Shown here piece by piece: positions 1 to 6,814 of a DNA stretch of 38,919 nucleotides. The notes beneath the pieces were generated by a model. That model was not told the origin of the DNA. It was given only the letters and a program-made list of their open reading frames with translations, and made no database searches. Position numbers and translations under genes: made by a program. The DNA lies in NCBI GenBank assembly GCA_029248265.1, contig JAQWJQ010000209.1, positions 1 to 38,919 on the forward strand. Reading direction: 5' to 3'. This DNA comes from Planctomycetota bacterium (lineage in GTDB: Bacteria; Planctomycetota; UBA1135; GCA-002686595). How positions within the stretch are numbered: the stretch's first letter is position 1; each line of letters begins with the position of its first letter.

Positions 1-708
1 GCCCTGCCCGAGAGCGCCCTGGATCCGCTGGACACGCTCCTGCCGCTCTACCGCCGGCTCCGTCAGCAGCGGAGCAGCCCGCACGCCATCAGCGACCCCG
101 CGACCTTCCTCGAGGACTGTCGCCGATACTGGGAGCTCGTCCTCTCCATCGACGACAACGTCGGCAGGCTCCTGGCGACCCTCGAGGCCGAGGGCGAGCT
201 GGACCGGACGGTGGTGGTCTTCACCTCGGACAACGGCCAACTGCTGGGAGAGCACGGCCTGCGCCAGAAGGGCGTCGCCTACGAGCCGTCCATCCGGATC
301 CCCCTCGTTGTCCGCTTCCCGCCGGTCGCCCGGCGCGGAGGCCGCGTCCGGTCCGCCGCCCTGAACATCGACCTCTTCCCGACCCTACTGGAGCTCTGCG
401 ACGTCGAGGCCGAGCTCCCCCTGGATGGCCAGAGCCTCGTGCCACAGCTCCAGGAGCCCCGCTCGCCCGGACGCGGCGCCTTCCTCTACGCCGGGCCAAA
501 CTTCAGCGCCGCGAGCGAGCGGGCCGTGGTGGAGGAGCGCTGGAAGTACGTGCGGATCGACTCGAAGCGCGGCCCCCAAGAGGCGCTCTTCGACCTCCAG
601 AGCGACCCAGCGGAGCGGGTCAACGTCATCGAGGACGCCGCCAACGCCGCCGTGGTCGAGCGGTTGGGCCTCTTCATGGACGCCGAGTCCGCGCGGTTGG
701 GGCTGTAG
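1..708 (+). CDS. Sulfatase, C-terminal part (5' end outside window)
   Basis: The frame is open from the first base and ends at TAG 706-708, so this is the last 235 residues of a longer protein. Visible sulfatase-family marks are the helix before the metal site (SIDDNVGRLLATLE), the strand VVVFTSDNG, whose Asp-Asn are normally calcium ligands, then GEHG, RIPLVVRFP and NIDLFPTLLELC. This order is typical of the arylsulfatase/choline-sulfatase family, which cleaves sulfate esters. The formylglycine Cys/Ser motif lies upstream of the window and cannot be checked, nor can a signal peptide. Planctomycetes carry many sulfatases for sulfated algal polysaccharides; the substrate here is unknown. An in-frame ATG at 211 is internal to the domain and is not a plausible start. 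The family call is firm; activity is unproven. Confidence 0.9.
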   Translation, partial: ALPESALDPLDTLLPLYRRLRQQRSSPHAISDPATFLEDCRRYWELVLSIDDNVGRLLATLEAEGELDRTVVVFTSDNGQLLGEHGLRQKGVAYEPSIRIPLVVRFPPVARRGGRVRSAALNIDLFPTLLELCDVEAELPLDGQSLVPQLQEPRSPGRGAFLYAGPNFSAASERAVVEERWKYVRIDSKRGPQEALFDLQSDPAERVNVIEDAANAAVVERLGLFMDAESARLGL

Positions 709-743
709 TCGCCGCGATCGCGGGCGACCCGTCGAGGGGCAGG

Positions 744-781
744 CGGTCTCCCGAGGCCCACGGCCTCGACGATGCAGACCG
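744..781. terminator. Nested hairpin between convergent genes, possible bidirectional terminator
   Basis: CGAGGCC (752-758) and GGCCTCG (762-768) form a perfect 7-bp stem with a 3-base loop. It is nested inside CGGTCT (744-749) and AGACCG (776-781). A second small hairpin, TCGCC...GGCGA around GCGATCGC, sits at 709-727 directly after the sulfatase stop. The region separates two convergent genes, which is where a two-way terminator is expected. There is no U-tract, so intrinsic termination is an inference. Confidence 0.45.
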
Positions 782-841
782 GCGCGAGCACCGTCACCCA
801 TCCACCGCCCGGCGCCGGACGGTCGGGCCGCAGGTGCTGCC

Positions 842-1510
842 CTACTCGACCGGGATTTGCACCTCGTTGCGCCGGAAGAACGGGATCGTCCACGGCGGGT
901 CGTAGGCGGCCGAGCGGGGCGGGCCGGTCGCGACCAGCCCGTTCTCCACCATCCACGCGCGCAGGCGCTCGGTCTGTGCCTCGATCGACCTGATCGAGCG
1001 GAGGCCCGAGTAACGGACCACGGCGACCTTGATGCCGGTCACGGCGGCGAGCTCGACGTTGGGGTCGGTCGGCACGGGAAGCGTGTCCATCGTGTACTCC
1101 CTGGGGAGCACGAACGTCTGGACCCAGGTGCCCTCGGCGGCTTCCTCCTGGAAGACGGGCGTTGTCATCGCGATCGACTCGCTCTCCGGTCCCGTCGCGT
1201 GCTGGACCTCTTCCTGGAACACCGGCGTCGTCATCGCAACGCTGTCACGGGTCACGTTCTTACCGAAGATGTAGCCACCCAGGCGCCGGAACGCGGCGCT
1301 GCCCGCCTCGCTCAGGTCGCCGGTCGTGACCGTGCGCGCCACCAGGGCATCCTCGTACTGGCGGACCTCGAACTCGCCGTCGTCGAGCAGCACCTCGTGG
1401 GCGGCCTCCTCGTAGCCAGAACGAAGACCGAAGATCGACCCCCCGCCGAGCAGGCCGCCGACGAGCGCCGCGCCGAGCGCCCCGAGGCCAAATTTGGTTC
1501 GCTTCGTCAT
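842..1510 (-). CDS. SOUL-family haem-binding protein
   Basis: 222 residues. A short hydrophobic N-terminus (about 7-29, Gly/Ala/Leu-rich) looks like a signal peptide or anchor. The SOUL core follows: FEVRQYEDALVART, the GGYIFG turn, two copies of the (S)(V/I)AMTTPVFQEE motif, FVLPREYTMDTLPVPTDP, VAVVRYSG and the C-terminal PWTIPFFRRNEV. The doubled AMTTPV motif and RRNEV ending are characteristic of bacterial SOUL/HBP proteins, which bind haem or related tetrapyrroles or act as envelope proteins of unclear role. The frame stays open upstream to 1678, but that extension is Arg/Pro/Ser-rich and not protein-like, so ATG 1508-1510 is preferred. No Shine-Dalgarno is seen. It is divergent from the M29-like gene and convergent with the sulfatase. 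Confidence 0.88.
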   Translation of the reverse strand: MTKRTKFGLGALGAALVGGLLGGGSIFGLRSGYEEAAHEVLLDDGEFEVRQYEDALVARTVTTGDLSEAGSAAFRRLGGYIFGKNVTRDSVAMTTPVFQEEVQHATGPESESIAMTTPVFQEEAAEGTWVQTFVLPREYTMDTLPVPTDPNVELAAVTGIKVAVVRYSGLRSIRSIEAQTERLRAWMVENGLVATGPPRSAAYDPPWTIPFFRRNEVQIPVE

Positions 1511-1547
1511 GGGAGGTCCCGCCAGAGAGAGGGCGCGCCGGGGAGCC

Positions 1548-1553
1548 AGACTA
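1548..1553 (-). promoter_or_regulatory. Possible -10 element for the SOUL gene
   Basis: Read on the minus strand this is TAGTCT within CGTAGTCT, 37 bases before the ATG. It resembles the TAGACT elements found ahead of other genes here. No convincing -35 hexamer is seen at 16-18 bases. The 226-base gap 1511-1736 also holds the divergent start region of the next gene and nothing else recognisable. Confidence 0.3.
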
Positions 1554-1721
1554 CGGGAGCGCTGCCCCGGGATCGCAGGAAGTGGGCTGGACCTGTGTAA
1601 GAAGGTCTGCAGCGCGGGCGGCGTGGGCCCTTGGCGGCGGATCGGAGAGGCGGTGGACGCCGAGCCGTCGCATCTCACGCCAGGGGACCCTTATCCCCCA
1701 GTGGGCGTGCGGGCGCCCCGG

Positions 1722-1727
1722 TACCCT
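1722..1727 (+). promoter_or_regulatory. Possible -10 element next to the M29-like start codon
   Basis: TACCCT lies 9 bases before ATG 1737, which itself has no Shine-Dalgarno sequence. If it is a -10 hexamer, transcription would begin at or very near the start codon. No -35 match is seen. This rests on the repeated pattern in the window and is weak on its own. Confidence 0.25.
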
Positions 1728-1736
1728 TGTGGTCCG

Positions 1737-2762
1737 ATGAGCACCACATTCTCTGCGCCTACAATGAAGGCCGCCGCTGACCACACCCGCGACATCGTCG
1801 GCATCGCGCTCGAGCACAAGCCCGGGGCGTCCAGCGTCGTCGTCTGGGACGGAGAGAGCGAGCTCTCCAGGGGCCTCACTGAGGCTTACAGGATCAGCCT
1901 CCCAGAGGCCGAGTTCATCGAGTTCGACGAGGCCAAGAGAGAGACGATCCTTGGCGTCTTCGAGCGGCTCAGCCCCGGCGATCTCGTCGTCATGGTCCAG
2001 TCGACGAGCTTCAGGCTGGACGCCTTCCGCATTCGGATCGAGCTGTTCAACCGATCGTTGAAGGTGATCGAGCACCCGCACCTCGCCCGGATGTGCGGGG
2101 AAGAGGCGTTGACGTACATCGATGCCCTCGCCTACGACCCGAACTACTTCCGAGGGGTAGGCCACGCACTCAAGGCGCGCCTCGATGGCGCGCAGGTGGG
2201 CGTCGTGGAGAGCGCGGGCGAGCGGCTGACCTTCCCTGCTGGCTTCGAGCCAGCGAAGATGAACATCGGCGACTACTCGGGCATGAAGAACACGGGCGGC
2301 CAGTTCCCCATCGGCGAGGTCTTCACCGAGTCGAAGGAGCTGGAGGCGGTCCATGGAGCGCTCGTCATCTCGTTCTTCGGTGACACATCCTTCAACCTCA
2401 ACCGCCCCCCCCACCCCATCACCCTGGTGATCGAGGAGGGCCGTGTCACCGGCACCCGGAACTCCACGGACGAGTTCGACGAGGTCCTCGCCAACATCCG
2501 TCGCGACGACGGTGAGGTCTGGCTGCGCGAGCTCGGCCTCGGCCTCAACCGCGCCTTCACCAACGAGCGGACGGTCCTCGACATCGGCAGCTTCGAGCGC
2601 ATGTGCGGCGTGCACGTGTCCCTCGGCTCCAAGCACGCGATGTACAACAAGCCGCAGATCCGCAAGAAGACCGCCAAGCACCATGTGGACGTCTTCGCCG
2701 TGACGGACCGCGTCTTGCTCGACGACGGCGTCATCTACGAGGGCGGGAGCTGGGTGGTCTAG
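1737..2762 (+). CDS. M29-like (thermophilic metalloprotease family) aminopeptidase
   Basis: 341 residues from ATG 1737; the open frame upstream to 1494 is low-quality Arg/Gly sequence, and a second ATG at codon 10 is an alternative. Family M29 (AmpS/aminopeptidase T) marks are present in order: PIGEVFTES with Glu194, RELGLGLN with Glu265, GVHVSLGSKH with His293 and His300, Tyr303, and HHVDVF with His316 and Asp318. The Glu-Glu-His-(Tyr)-His-x-Asp order matches the two-metal site of M29 peptidases, which release N-terminal residues in the cytoplasm. At 341 residues it is shorter than the usual ~400, with part of the N-terminal region reduced and the spacing between the last two ligand motifs shorter. 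It is a diverged member; peptidase activity is inferred from the kept ligands. No signal peptide is seen. Confidence 0.8.
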   Translation: MSTTFSAPTMKAAADHTRDIVGIALEHKPGASSVVVWDGESELSRGLTEAYRISLPEAEFIEFDEAKRETILGVFERLSPGDLVVMVQSTSFRLDAFRIRIELFNRSLKVIEHPHLARMCGEEALTYIDALAYDPNYFRGVGHALKARLDGAQVGVVESAGERLTFPAGFEPAKMNIGDYSGMKNTGGQFPIGEVFTESKELEAVHGALVISFFGDTSFNLNRPPHPITLVIEEGRVTGTRNSTDEFDEVLANIRRDDGEVWLRELGLGLNRAFTNERTVLDIGSFERMCGVHVSLGSKHAMYNKPQIRKKTAKHHVDVFAVTDRVLLDDGVIYEGGSWVV

Positions 2763-3146
2763 CCGGTTCGGAGGAGCCCGGACCTGGTCGCCGCGCCCGG
2801 GCGTCCGCCAGGGTGACGCGAGGCCGAGTGAGGTCTTCCACCCCCGCCCAGGCCGCCCGCTCTCCCCCGTGGCGGCACGGACGAGGGCTACCATCGTGCG
2901 CCGTCACCGGGCGGACTTCCGTGCGCGCGGGCGTCGCGCGGCCAGCCCACGGCGCACGTGGAGACCCTCCGGCGCCCCTCCCTCACTGGACGCCATCGGC
3001 GCGCCTCACCCCGCCCGGCCTCGACCTTGCGGCGCGGACCCCTCCGACACTTTCTCAGCAGGCGCGTAAGCTCTGGTTCGCTCCCGTCTGGGCCACGCCC
3101 TCCTCGAAGATCCGCCCCGGACCTCTCCACTCGCCACCCGACCCGC
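2763..3146 (+). other. 384-base gene-free stretch
   Basis: Between the M29-like stop and the preferred start of the arylsulfotransferase-like gene. The frame of the downstream gene is open back to a GTG at 2958, but the translated part is almost all Arg/Pro/Ser, as expected from non-coding high-GC DNA. It contains a candidate promoter at 3044-3072 and an isolated TACCAT at 2889-2894. No RNA gene or conserved riboswitch was recognised. Confidence 0.5.
3044..3072 (+). promoter_or_regulatory. Candidate sigma70-type promoter for the arylsulfotransferase-like gene
   Basis: CCGACA (3044-3049) and TAAGCT (3067-3072) are separated by 17 bases. The first matches TTGACA at 4 of 6 positions, the second keeps T, A and the last T of TATAAT. 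It lies 74 bases upstream of GTG 3147. Confidence 0.35.
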
Positions 3147-4568
3147 GTGCCCACCCAAAGCCTCCTCAAGACCACGCCGCCCGGTCGGCCCGCCCTGCGC
3201 TCGCGGGTGGCCAGTCTCGCCGCCGCGGTGCTCGTCAGCTGCGGCGACCCGTCAGGGGCCGAGGTCGTGGAGTCCCTCCCTGCCCCCCAGACGCCGCGCG
3301 GCCACTGGTACGCCTCGGAAGACGCGGGAGAGGTCGACGCCCAGGCCGAGGCCGTCCAGGCGCTGGAGGCCATCGGCTACGCCTCGGGAATGGAGGAGGC
3401 GGCCTCGCGCACCGGGGTCCTGCGCTACGACGCGACGCGCGCGCAGCCGGGGCTCAACCTGTACGTCTCTGGCCACGGGGCCGAGGCCCGGCTCGTCGAG
3501 ATGGACGGGACGCTCGTCCACCGCTGGGAGCGAGCGCCGCTCACCATCTGGCCGGATCGGACCGACTTCGACTTCGGCTACTTCCGCAAGGCGCGCCTGC
3601 TCCCTGACGGCGGCCTCCTGGCTATCTTCGAGGGCAAGGGGCTCGTCTGCCTCGACCGGGACTCGAACGTGCGCTGGGCCTATGACGGGCCGGCCCACCA
3701 CGACGTCGGTGTCCTCGCCGATGGGACGGTCTTCGCCCTCGATCGCGAGGCGCGCGTCTTCGACGAGCTCGATCCGGAGCGCCTCCTCCTAGACGACCGC
3801 GTCACGTTCCTCTCGCAGGAGGGCGAGGTCCTGCGGCAGGTCTCGCTCATGGGAGCGCTGATGCGCTCACCGTTCGCGGACCTCGCCAGGGTCCGGATCC
3901 GGAGCAAGATTGACGAGATCCTCGCCCGCCGGGAGACCGCGCGCGAGCGCTACGCCGCGGAGATCGCCGAGGACCCGACGATCCTGGAGCGGTTCCGCTT
4001 CGAGGGTGACATCTTCCACTCGAACAGCGTGCGGGTCGTGACCGAGGACGTCGCGGCCGCGATCGACGGACTCGAGGCCGGCTGGTTGCTCCTCTCTGTC
4101 CGCGAGCTGAACGCGCTGGTCGCGCTGGAGCTCGAGGGTGAAGGGGCGACGGTGCGCTGGTACCTCGACGGCTCGTGGCGCCTGCAGCACGAGGCCGTCC
4201 CCCTGCCAACCGGCAACATGCTGCTGTTCGACAACCACGGGGCGCGGCGCCCCGGCGTGCGTGGCCGCTCGCGTGTCATCGAGGTCACCCCGGCGGACGG
4301 CACGGTCACCTGGGAGTACGCCGGCGCGGGCGCGCGTGGCCTGTCCTCGCCAGTTGGCGGTTCCTGCCAGCGCCTCGCGAACGGCAATACGCTCGTCATC
4401 GAGTCGACCGCTGGGCGGGCCTTGGAGGTGACACGTGGGGGCGAGATCGTATGGGAGTTCGTGAGCCCGCATCGCGCCGGAGAGGACAACGCGCTCGTCG
4501 CCTTCCTGCCGGATGTGGTGCGCGTCGACCCCAGCACGGTCGCGGCGTGGCTCCAGCGACGCCGCTGA
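3147..4568 (+). CDS. Arylsulfotransferase-family (ASST-like) lipoprotein
   Basis: 473 residues from GTG 3147, chosen because it gives a lipoprotein signal: basic region, hydrophobic AAAVLV, then lipobox LVSC with Cys32. The body is a beta-propeller of the arylsulfotransferase type, with blade motifs such as ARLVEMDGTLVHRW, ARLLPDGGLLAIFEG, HHDVGVLADGTVFAL, DIFHSNSVRV, LQHEAVPLPTGNMLLFDN, SCQRLANGNTLVIES and GGEIVWEFVSPH. In the E. coli enzyme His residues in such motifs serve catalysis of sulfate transfer between phenols; the corresponding His-rich HHD, FHSN and QHE motifs are kept here, but exact equivalence needs alignment. A helical insertion of about 70 residues, RSKIDEILARRETARERY onward, interrupts the propeller. 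No DsbA/DsbL-type partner lies beside it. It may have a role other than sulfotransfer. The start codon is uncertain. Confidence 0.8.
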   Translation: MPTQSLLKTTPPGRPALRSRVASLAAAVLVSCGDPSGAEVVESLPAPQTPRGHWYASEDAGEVDAQAEAVQALEAIGYASGMEEAASRTGVLRYDATRAQPGLNLYVSGHGAEARLVEMDGTLVHRWERAPLTIWPDRTDFDFGYFRKARLLPDGGLLAIFEGKGLVCLDRDSNVRWAYDGPAHHDVGVLADGTVFALDREARVFDELDPERLLLDDRVTFLSQEGEVLRQVSLMGALMRSPFADLARVRIRSKIDEILARRETARERYAAEIAEDPTILERFRFEGDIFHSNSVRVVTEDVAAAIDGLEAGWLLLSVRELNALVALELEGEGATVRWYLDGSWRLQHEAVPLPTGNMLLFDNHGARRPGVRGRSRVIEVTPADGTVTWEYAGAGARGLSSPVGGSCQRLANGNTLVIESTAGRALEVTRGGEIVWEFVSPHRAGEDNALVAFLPDVVRVDPSTVAAWLQRRR

Positions 4569-4597
4569 GGCGAGCTCCCCCATCTTCGCAGCGGGGG

Positions 4598-4615
4598 CCC
4601 GCGGACCTGCGCGGG
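4598..4615 (+). terminator. Hairpin after the arylsulfotransferase-like gene
   Basis: CCCGCG (4598-4603) and CGCGGG (4610-4615) form a perfect 6-bp stem with a 6-base loop, flanked by a direct repeat of GCGGGGGCC. It begins 29 bases after the stop codon. There is no T-tract, so it may only stabilise the transcript end or aid Rho-type termination. Confidence 0.35.
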
Positions 4616-4727
4616 GGCCAAGAGCAGCGGCCCAGGAAGAGCGCCGGGTCATGCCTCCCGAAATGGCCCACGACCCCCCTTCGTGCGAACCGATCGGGCA
4701 CCGCTGGATGGAGACCGTGCCCTCAAC

Positions 4728-4756
4728 TTCGCACGTGGGAGTGAGCGCGGTAGACT
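4728..4756 (+). promoter_or_regulatory. Candidate promoter of the GT39-like gene
   Basis: TTCGCA (4728-4733), 17-base spacer, TAGACT (4751-4756). Each hexamer matches the sigma70 consensus at 4 of 6 positions. The -10 ends 24 bases before ATG 4781, giving a very short leader. This is the best-formed promoter in the window. Confidence 0.45.
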
Positions 4757-4780
4757 CCGGCGTTCCACCGCCTCGTCCCC

Positions 4781-6715
4781 ATGCAAGCCACCCCTGGGTC
4801 TCCTCAAGACCTCTCCCACGCCCCCCCCAGCGGCCGCCGCGGAAGCCTCTCCGTCGCGCTGCTGCTGCTGGTTGTCGCCCTCGGCTTCCGCCTCGTGGGC
4901 ATCAACCACGGCCTGCCCCACTTCGGTGAGCCCGACGCCTACCTGGTGGACCAGGCCGACTCGATGATCGAGGATGGCATCACCGACAGGTACCGGGCGG
5001 GCTGGAAGTACCCCCACCTTGTGGGGACGGTCCTCGCGCTCGTCCCGCCGGAGCCCGTGGAGCGGCTGGGGCCCGGGGCCAGCCTCGAGGCGCACAAGGA
5101 GCTCGCCACGCGCCTGCGCAAGCGTGGGCGGGTCGTCGTGGCGGTACTCTCGAGCTTCGCGGCGCCGGCGGTGTACCTCATCGCCGCCCGCTTCCTCGCG
5201 GGACGCTTCGCGTTCATGGCCGGGCTCCTGCTCGCCACGAGCCTGCTCCACATCTGCTTCTCGGTCCAGGCCCGGCCCCACGGCCCGGTCTCGGCGATGA
5301 CGGCCCTGGCGATCCTGTGCGCGATCCGTTGGCGGGAGAGGCCATCGCTCTCGAGGGCGATCGCGCTCGGCCTCTCGATCGCCGCCTCCGTGAGCACGCT
5401 CCACTCCGGCGCGGCGGCGCTCGCGCCCGCGGCGGGCGCCCTCCTCGGGCTCATGCGCTCCACCGCGCCAAGGGCGAAGGTCCTCCTCGGGACTCTCCTG
5501 GCGCTCATGATCATCTCGGCGTCCGCCGGCTGGTTCTACATCCGGGCGGAGGACGGCTTCGGCCTCGACCCTGCCCGCTCCGCGGGCGCCATCGCGAAGC
5601 GGGACGGGGGCCTGGGAGACGCCCAGTTGGACCGGGTCGCCAAGACCGGACGCTCCCCCGAGGAGGTCAACAAGGACAGGACAGTCTTCACGTTCAGCGG
5701 ACACGTCGTCCCGCTCTCACACTTCAACGGCTACGGCTTCGTCGTCGCCGCGAAGACCCTCGCGACCTACGACCCGATCATCCTGTTCCTCTGCGCGCTC
5801 GCGCTCCTGGGCGTCGTGGCCATGGCGCTGCGTCGGCGCAGTCCTGTGGCAGGAGCGGACCGGCACGCGATGAGCGCCGCCTGGATCACCGCGGCCTACG
5901 GGGTCCCCACGCTCCTCGTCTACGGGATCTACCAGAGGAGCACGGACCGGTTCTATCTGGCGCTGATGCCCGTGACCTGCATCCTCGCGGCCTATGGCAT
6001 GTCCTGGCTCGCCTCGCGCAGGCTGCCCCGTGCCCTCACCGGCGGCACCATGGCCTTGGCCGTGGGCACCATGCTGCTGGCGGCGGCCCTGGCGGGGAGA
6101 CTGCGGGTCGAACCCGACACCTACACCATCGCGGCCGACACGGTGCTCGAGCTTGGCGAAGACGGCGACCCGTTGGTCTACCTCGCGGAGGTCAGCGGGA
6201 TCCCCCTCATGACCCGGGCCGAGATGATCCAGAAGGAGGCGATCTGGTCCCGCGGACCGTGGGACACCTACCAGTGGCACATCCTTCACCCCGAGAAGCG
6301 ACTCCTGGTGGGCGAGAGCCGGTCGGCCCGCCGCGAGGGTGCCGCGGCGCCAGGAGAGGCGGCCGCGCGCCTCGGGCGGCAGCTCATGCCGGCGGACCTG
6401 GCGACGCGGGTCAAGCTCTTCCACGCGGAGGACAAGGCAGCGGTCGCGTCGGAGGCCCTGGTCGAAGCGGACCCCGACGTCATCCTCATCTCCACCTCCC
6501 CGGCGCTCCGCAAGGGCCTGATCGGACCGACGGCGATCCGCGACGCCTGGATGGCGGCGGTCCGCGCCGATGGACGATGGGAGCTCGACCGGACGATCAA
6601 GAACTCGTCCAGCGATCGGCGCTACCCGCTCGGGTACAAGCTCAGCTTCCTCGACGTCTTCACGAACCACGCGCGGGGCCCGGAGATCGAGGTCTGGACG
6701 CGGCGTGAGGACTGA
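4781..6715 (+). CDS. GT39/PMT-like membrane glycosyltransferase
   Basis: 644 residues. Transmembrane segment 1 (about 23-40) is followed by GINHGLPHFGEPDAYLVD, the first extracytoplasmic loop, where GT-C enzymes of the GT39/ArnT/PMT type place a catalytic acidic residue (Glu50 or Asp52 here). About eight to ten further hydrophobic segments run to roughly residue 435 (for example IILFLCALALLGVVAMAL, MALAVGTMLLAAALAG). A soluble C-terminal part of about 200 residues follows, ending EVWTRRED. GT39-type enzymes use polyprenyl-phosphate sugars and transfer them to proteins, lipids or glycans outside the membrane; donor and acceptor here are unknown. ATG 4781 has no Shine-Dalgarno but a promoter-like -10 lies just upstream. 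It is convergent with the VWA operon. Family placement is good; specificity is not known. Confidence 0.82.
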   Translation: MQATPGSPQDLSHAPPSGRRGSLSVALLLLVVALGFRLVGINHGLPHFGEPDAYLVDQADSMIEDGITDRYRAGWKYPHLVGTVLALVPPEPVERLGPGASLEAHKELATRLRKRGRVVVAVLSSFAAPAVYLIAARFLAGRFAFMAGLLLATSLLHICFSVQARPHGPVSAMTALAILCAIRWRERPSLSRAIALGLSIAASVSTLHSGAAALAPAAGALLGLMRSTAPRAKVLLGTLLALMIISASAGWFYIRAEDGFGLDPARSAGAIAKRDGGLGDAQLDRVAKTGRSPEEVNKDRTVFTFSGHVVPLSHFNGYGFVVAAKTLATYDPIILFLCALALLGVVAMALRRRSPVAGADRHAMSAAWITAAYGVPTLLVYGIYQRSTDRFYLALMPVTCILAAYGMSWLASRRLPRALTGGTMALAVGTMLLAAALAGRLRVEPDTYTIAADTVLELGEDGDPLVYLAEVSGIPLMTRAEMIQKEAIWSRGPWDTYQWHILHPEKRLLVGESRSARREGAAAPGEAAARLGRQLMPADLATRVKLFHAEDKAAVASEALVEADPDVILISTSPALRKGLIGPTAIRDAWMAAVRADGRWELDRTIKNSSSDRRYPLGYKLSFLDVFTNHARGPEIEVWTRRED

Positions 6716-6718
6716 TCG

Positions 6719-6734
6719 GCCGGGTTCGCCCGGC
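6719..6734. terminator. GCCGGG-TTCG-CCCGGC hairpin between convergent genes
   Basis: A perfect 6-bp stem closed by a TTCG loop starts three bases after the GT39-like stop. Being nearly symmetric, it could also serve the minus-strand VWA operon that ends at 6815. A second GC palindrome (GCGGCGCCGC) lies further along the 99-base gap. No U-tract is present. Confidence 0.45.
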
Positions 6735-6814
6735 GCCCAAGCGGCGCGTGACAGAGTCCGAGCGGCGCCGCCTCGGGGGGGAGGTGGGACCCGGCTTCGG
6801 CCCCGCCCACGAGC

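Noticed and set aside
1140-1260. Repeated AMTTPVFQEE coding segment in the SOUL gene as a DNA duplication
   Set aside because: Doubled AMTxPV motifs are normal for bacterial SOUL proteins and the two DNA copies differ, so it is not a recent duplication.
1551-2894. 447-codon minus-strand open frame
   Set aside because: It is antisense to the M29-like gene, has no family signature and arises from high third-position GC. The plus-strand protein has clear motifs.
2958-3146. Upstream extension of the arylsulfotransferase-like protein
   Set aside because: It is almost only Arg/Pro/Ser/Thr and would bury the lipoprotein signal. GTG 3147 gives a normal signal peptide.
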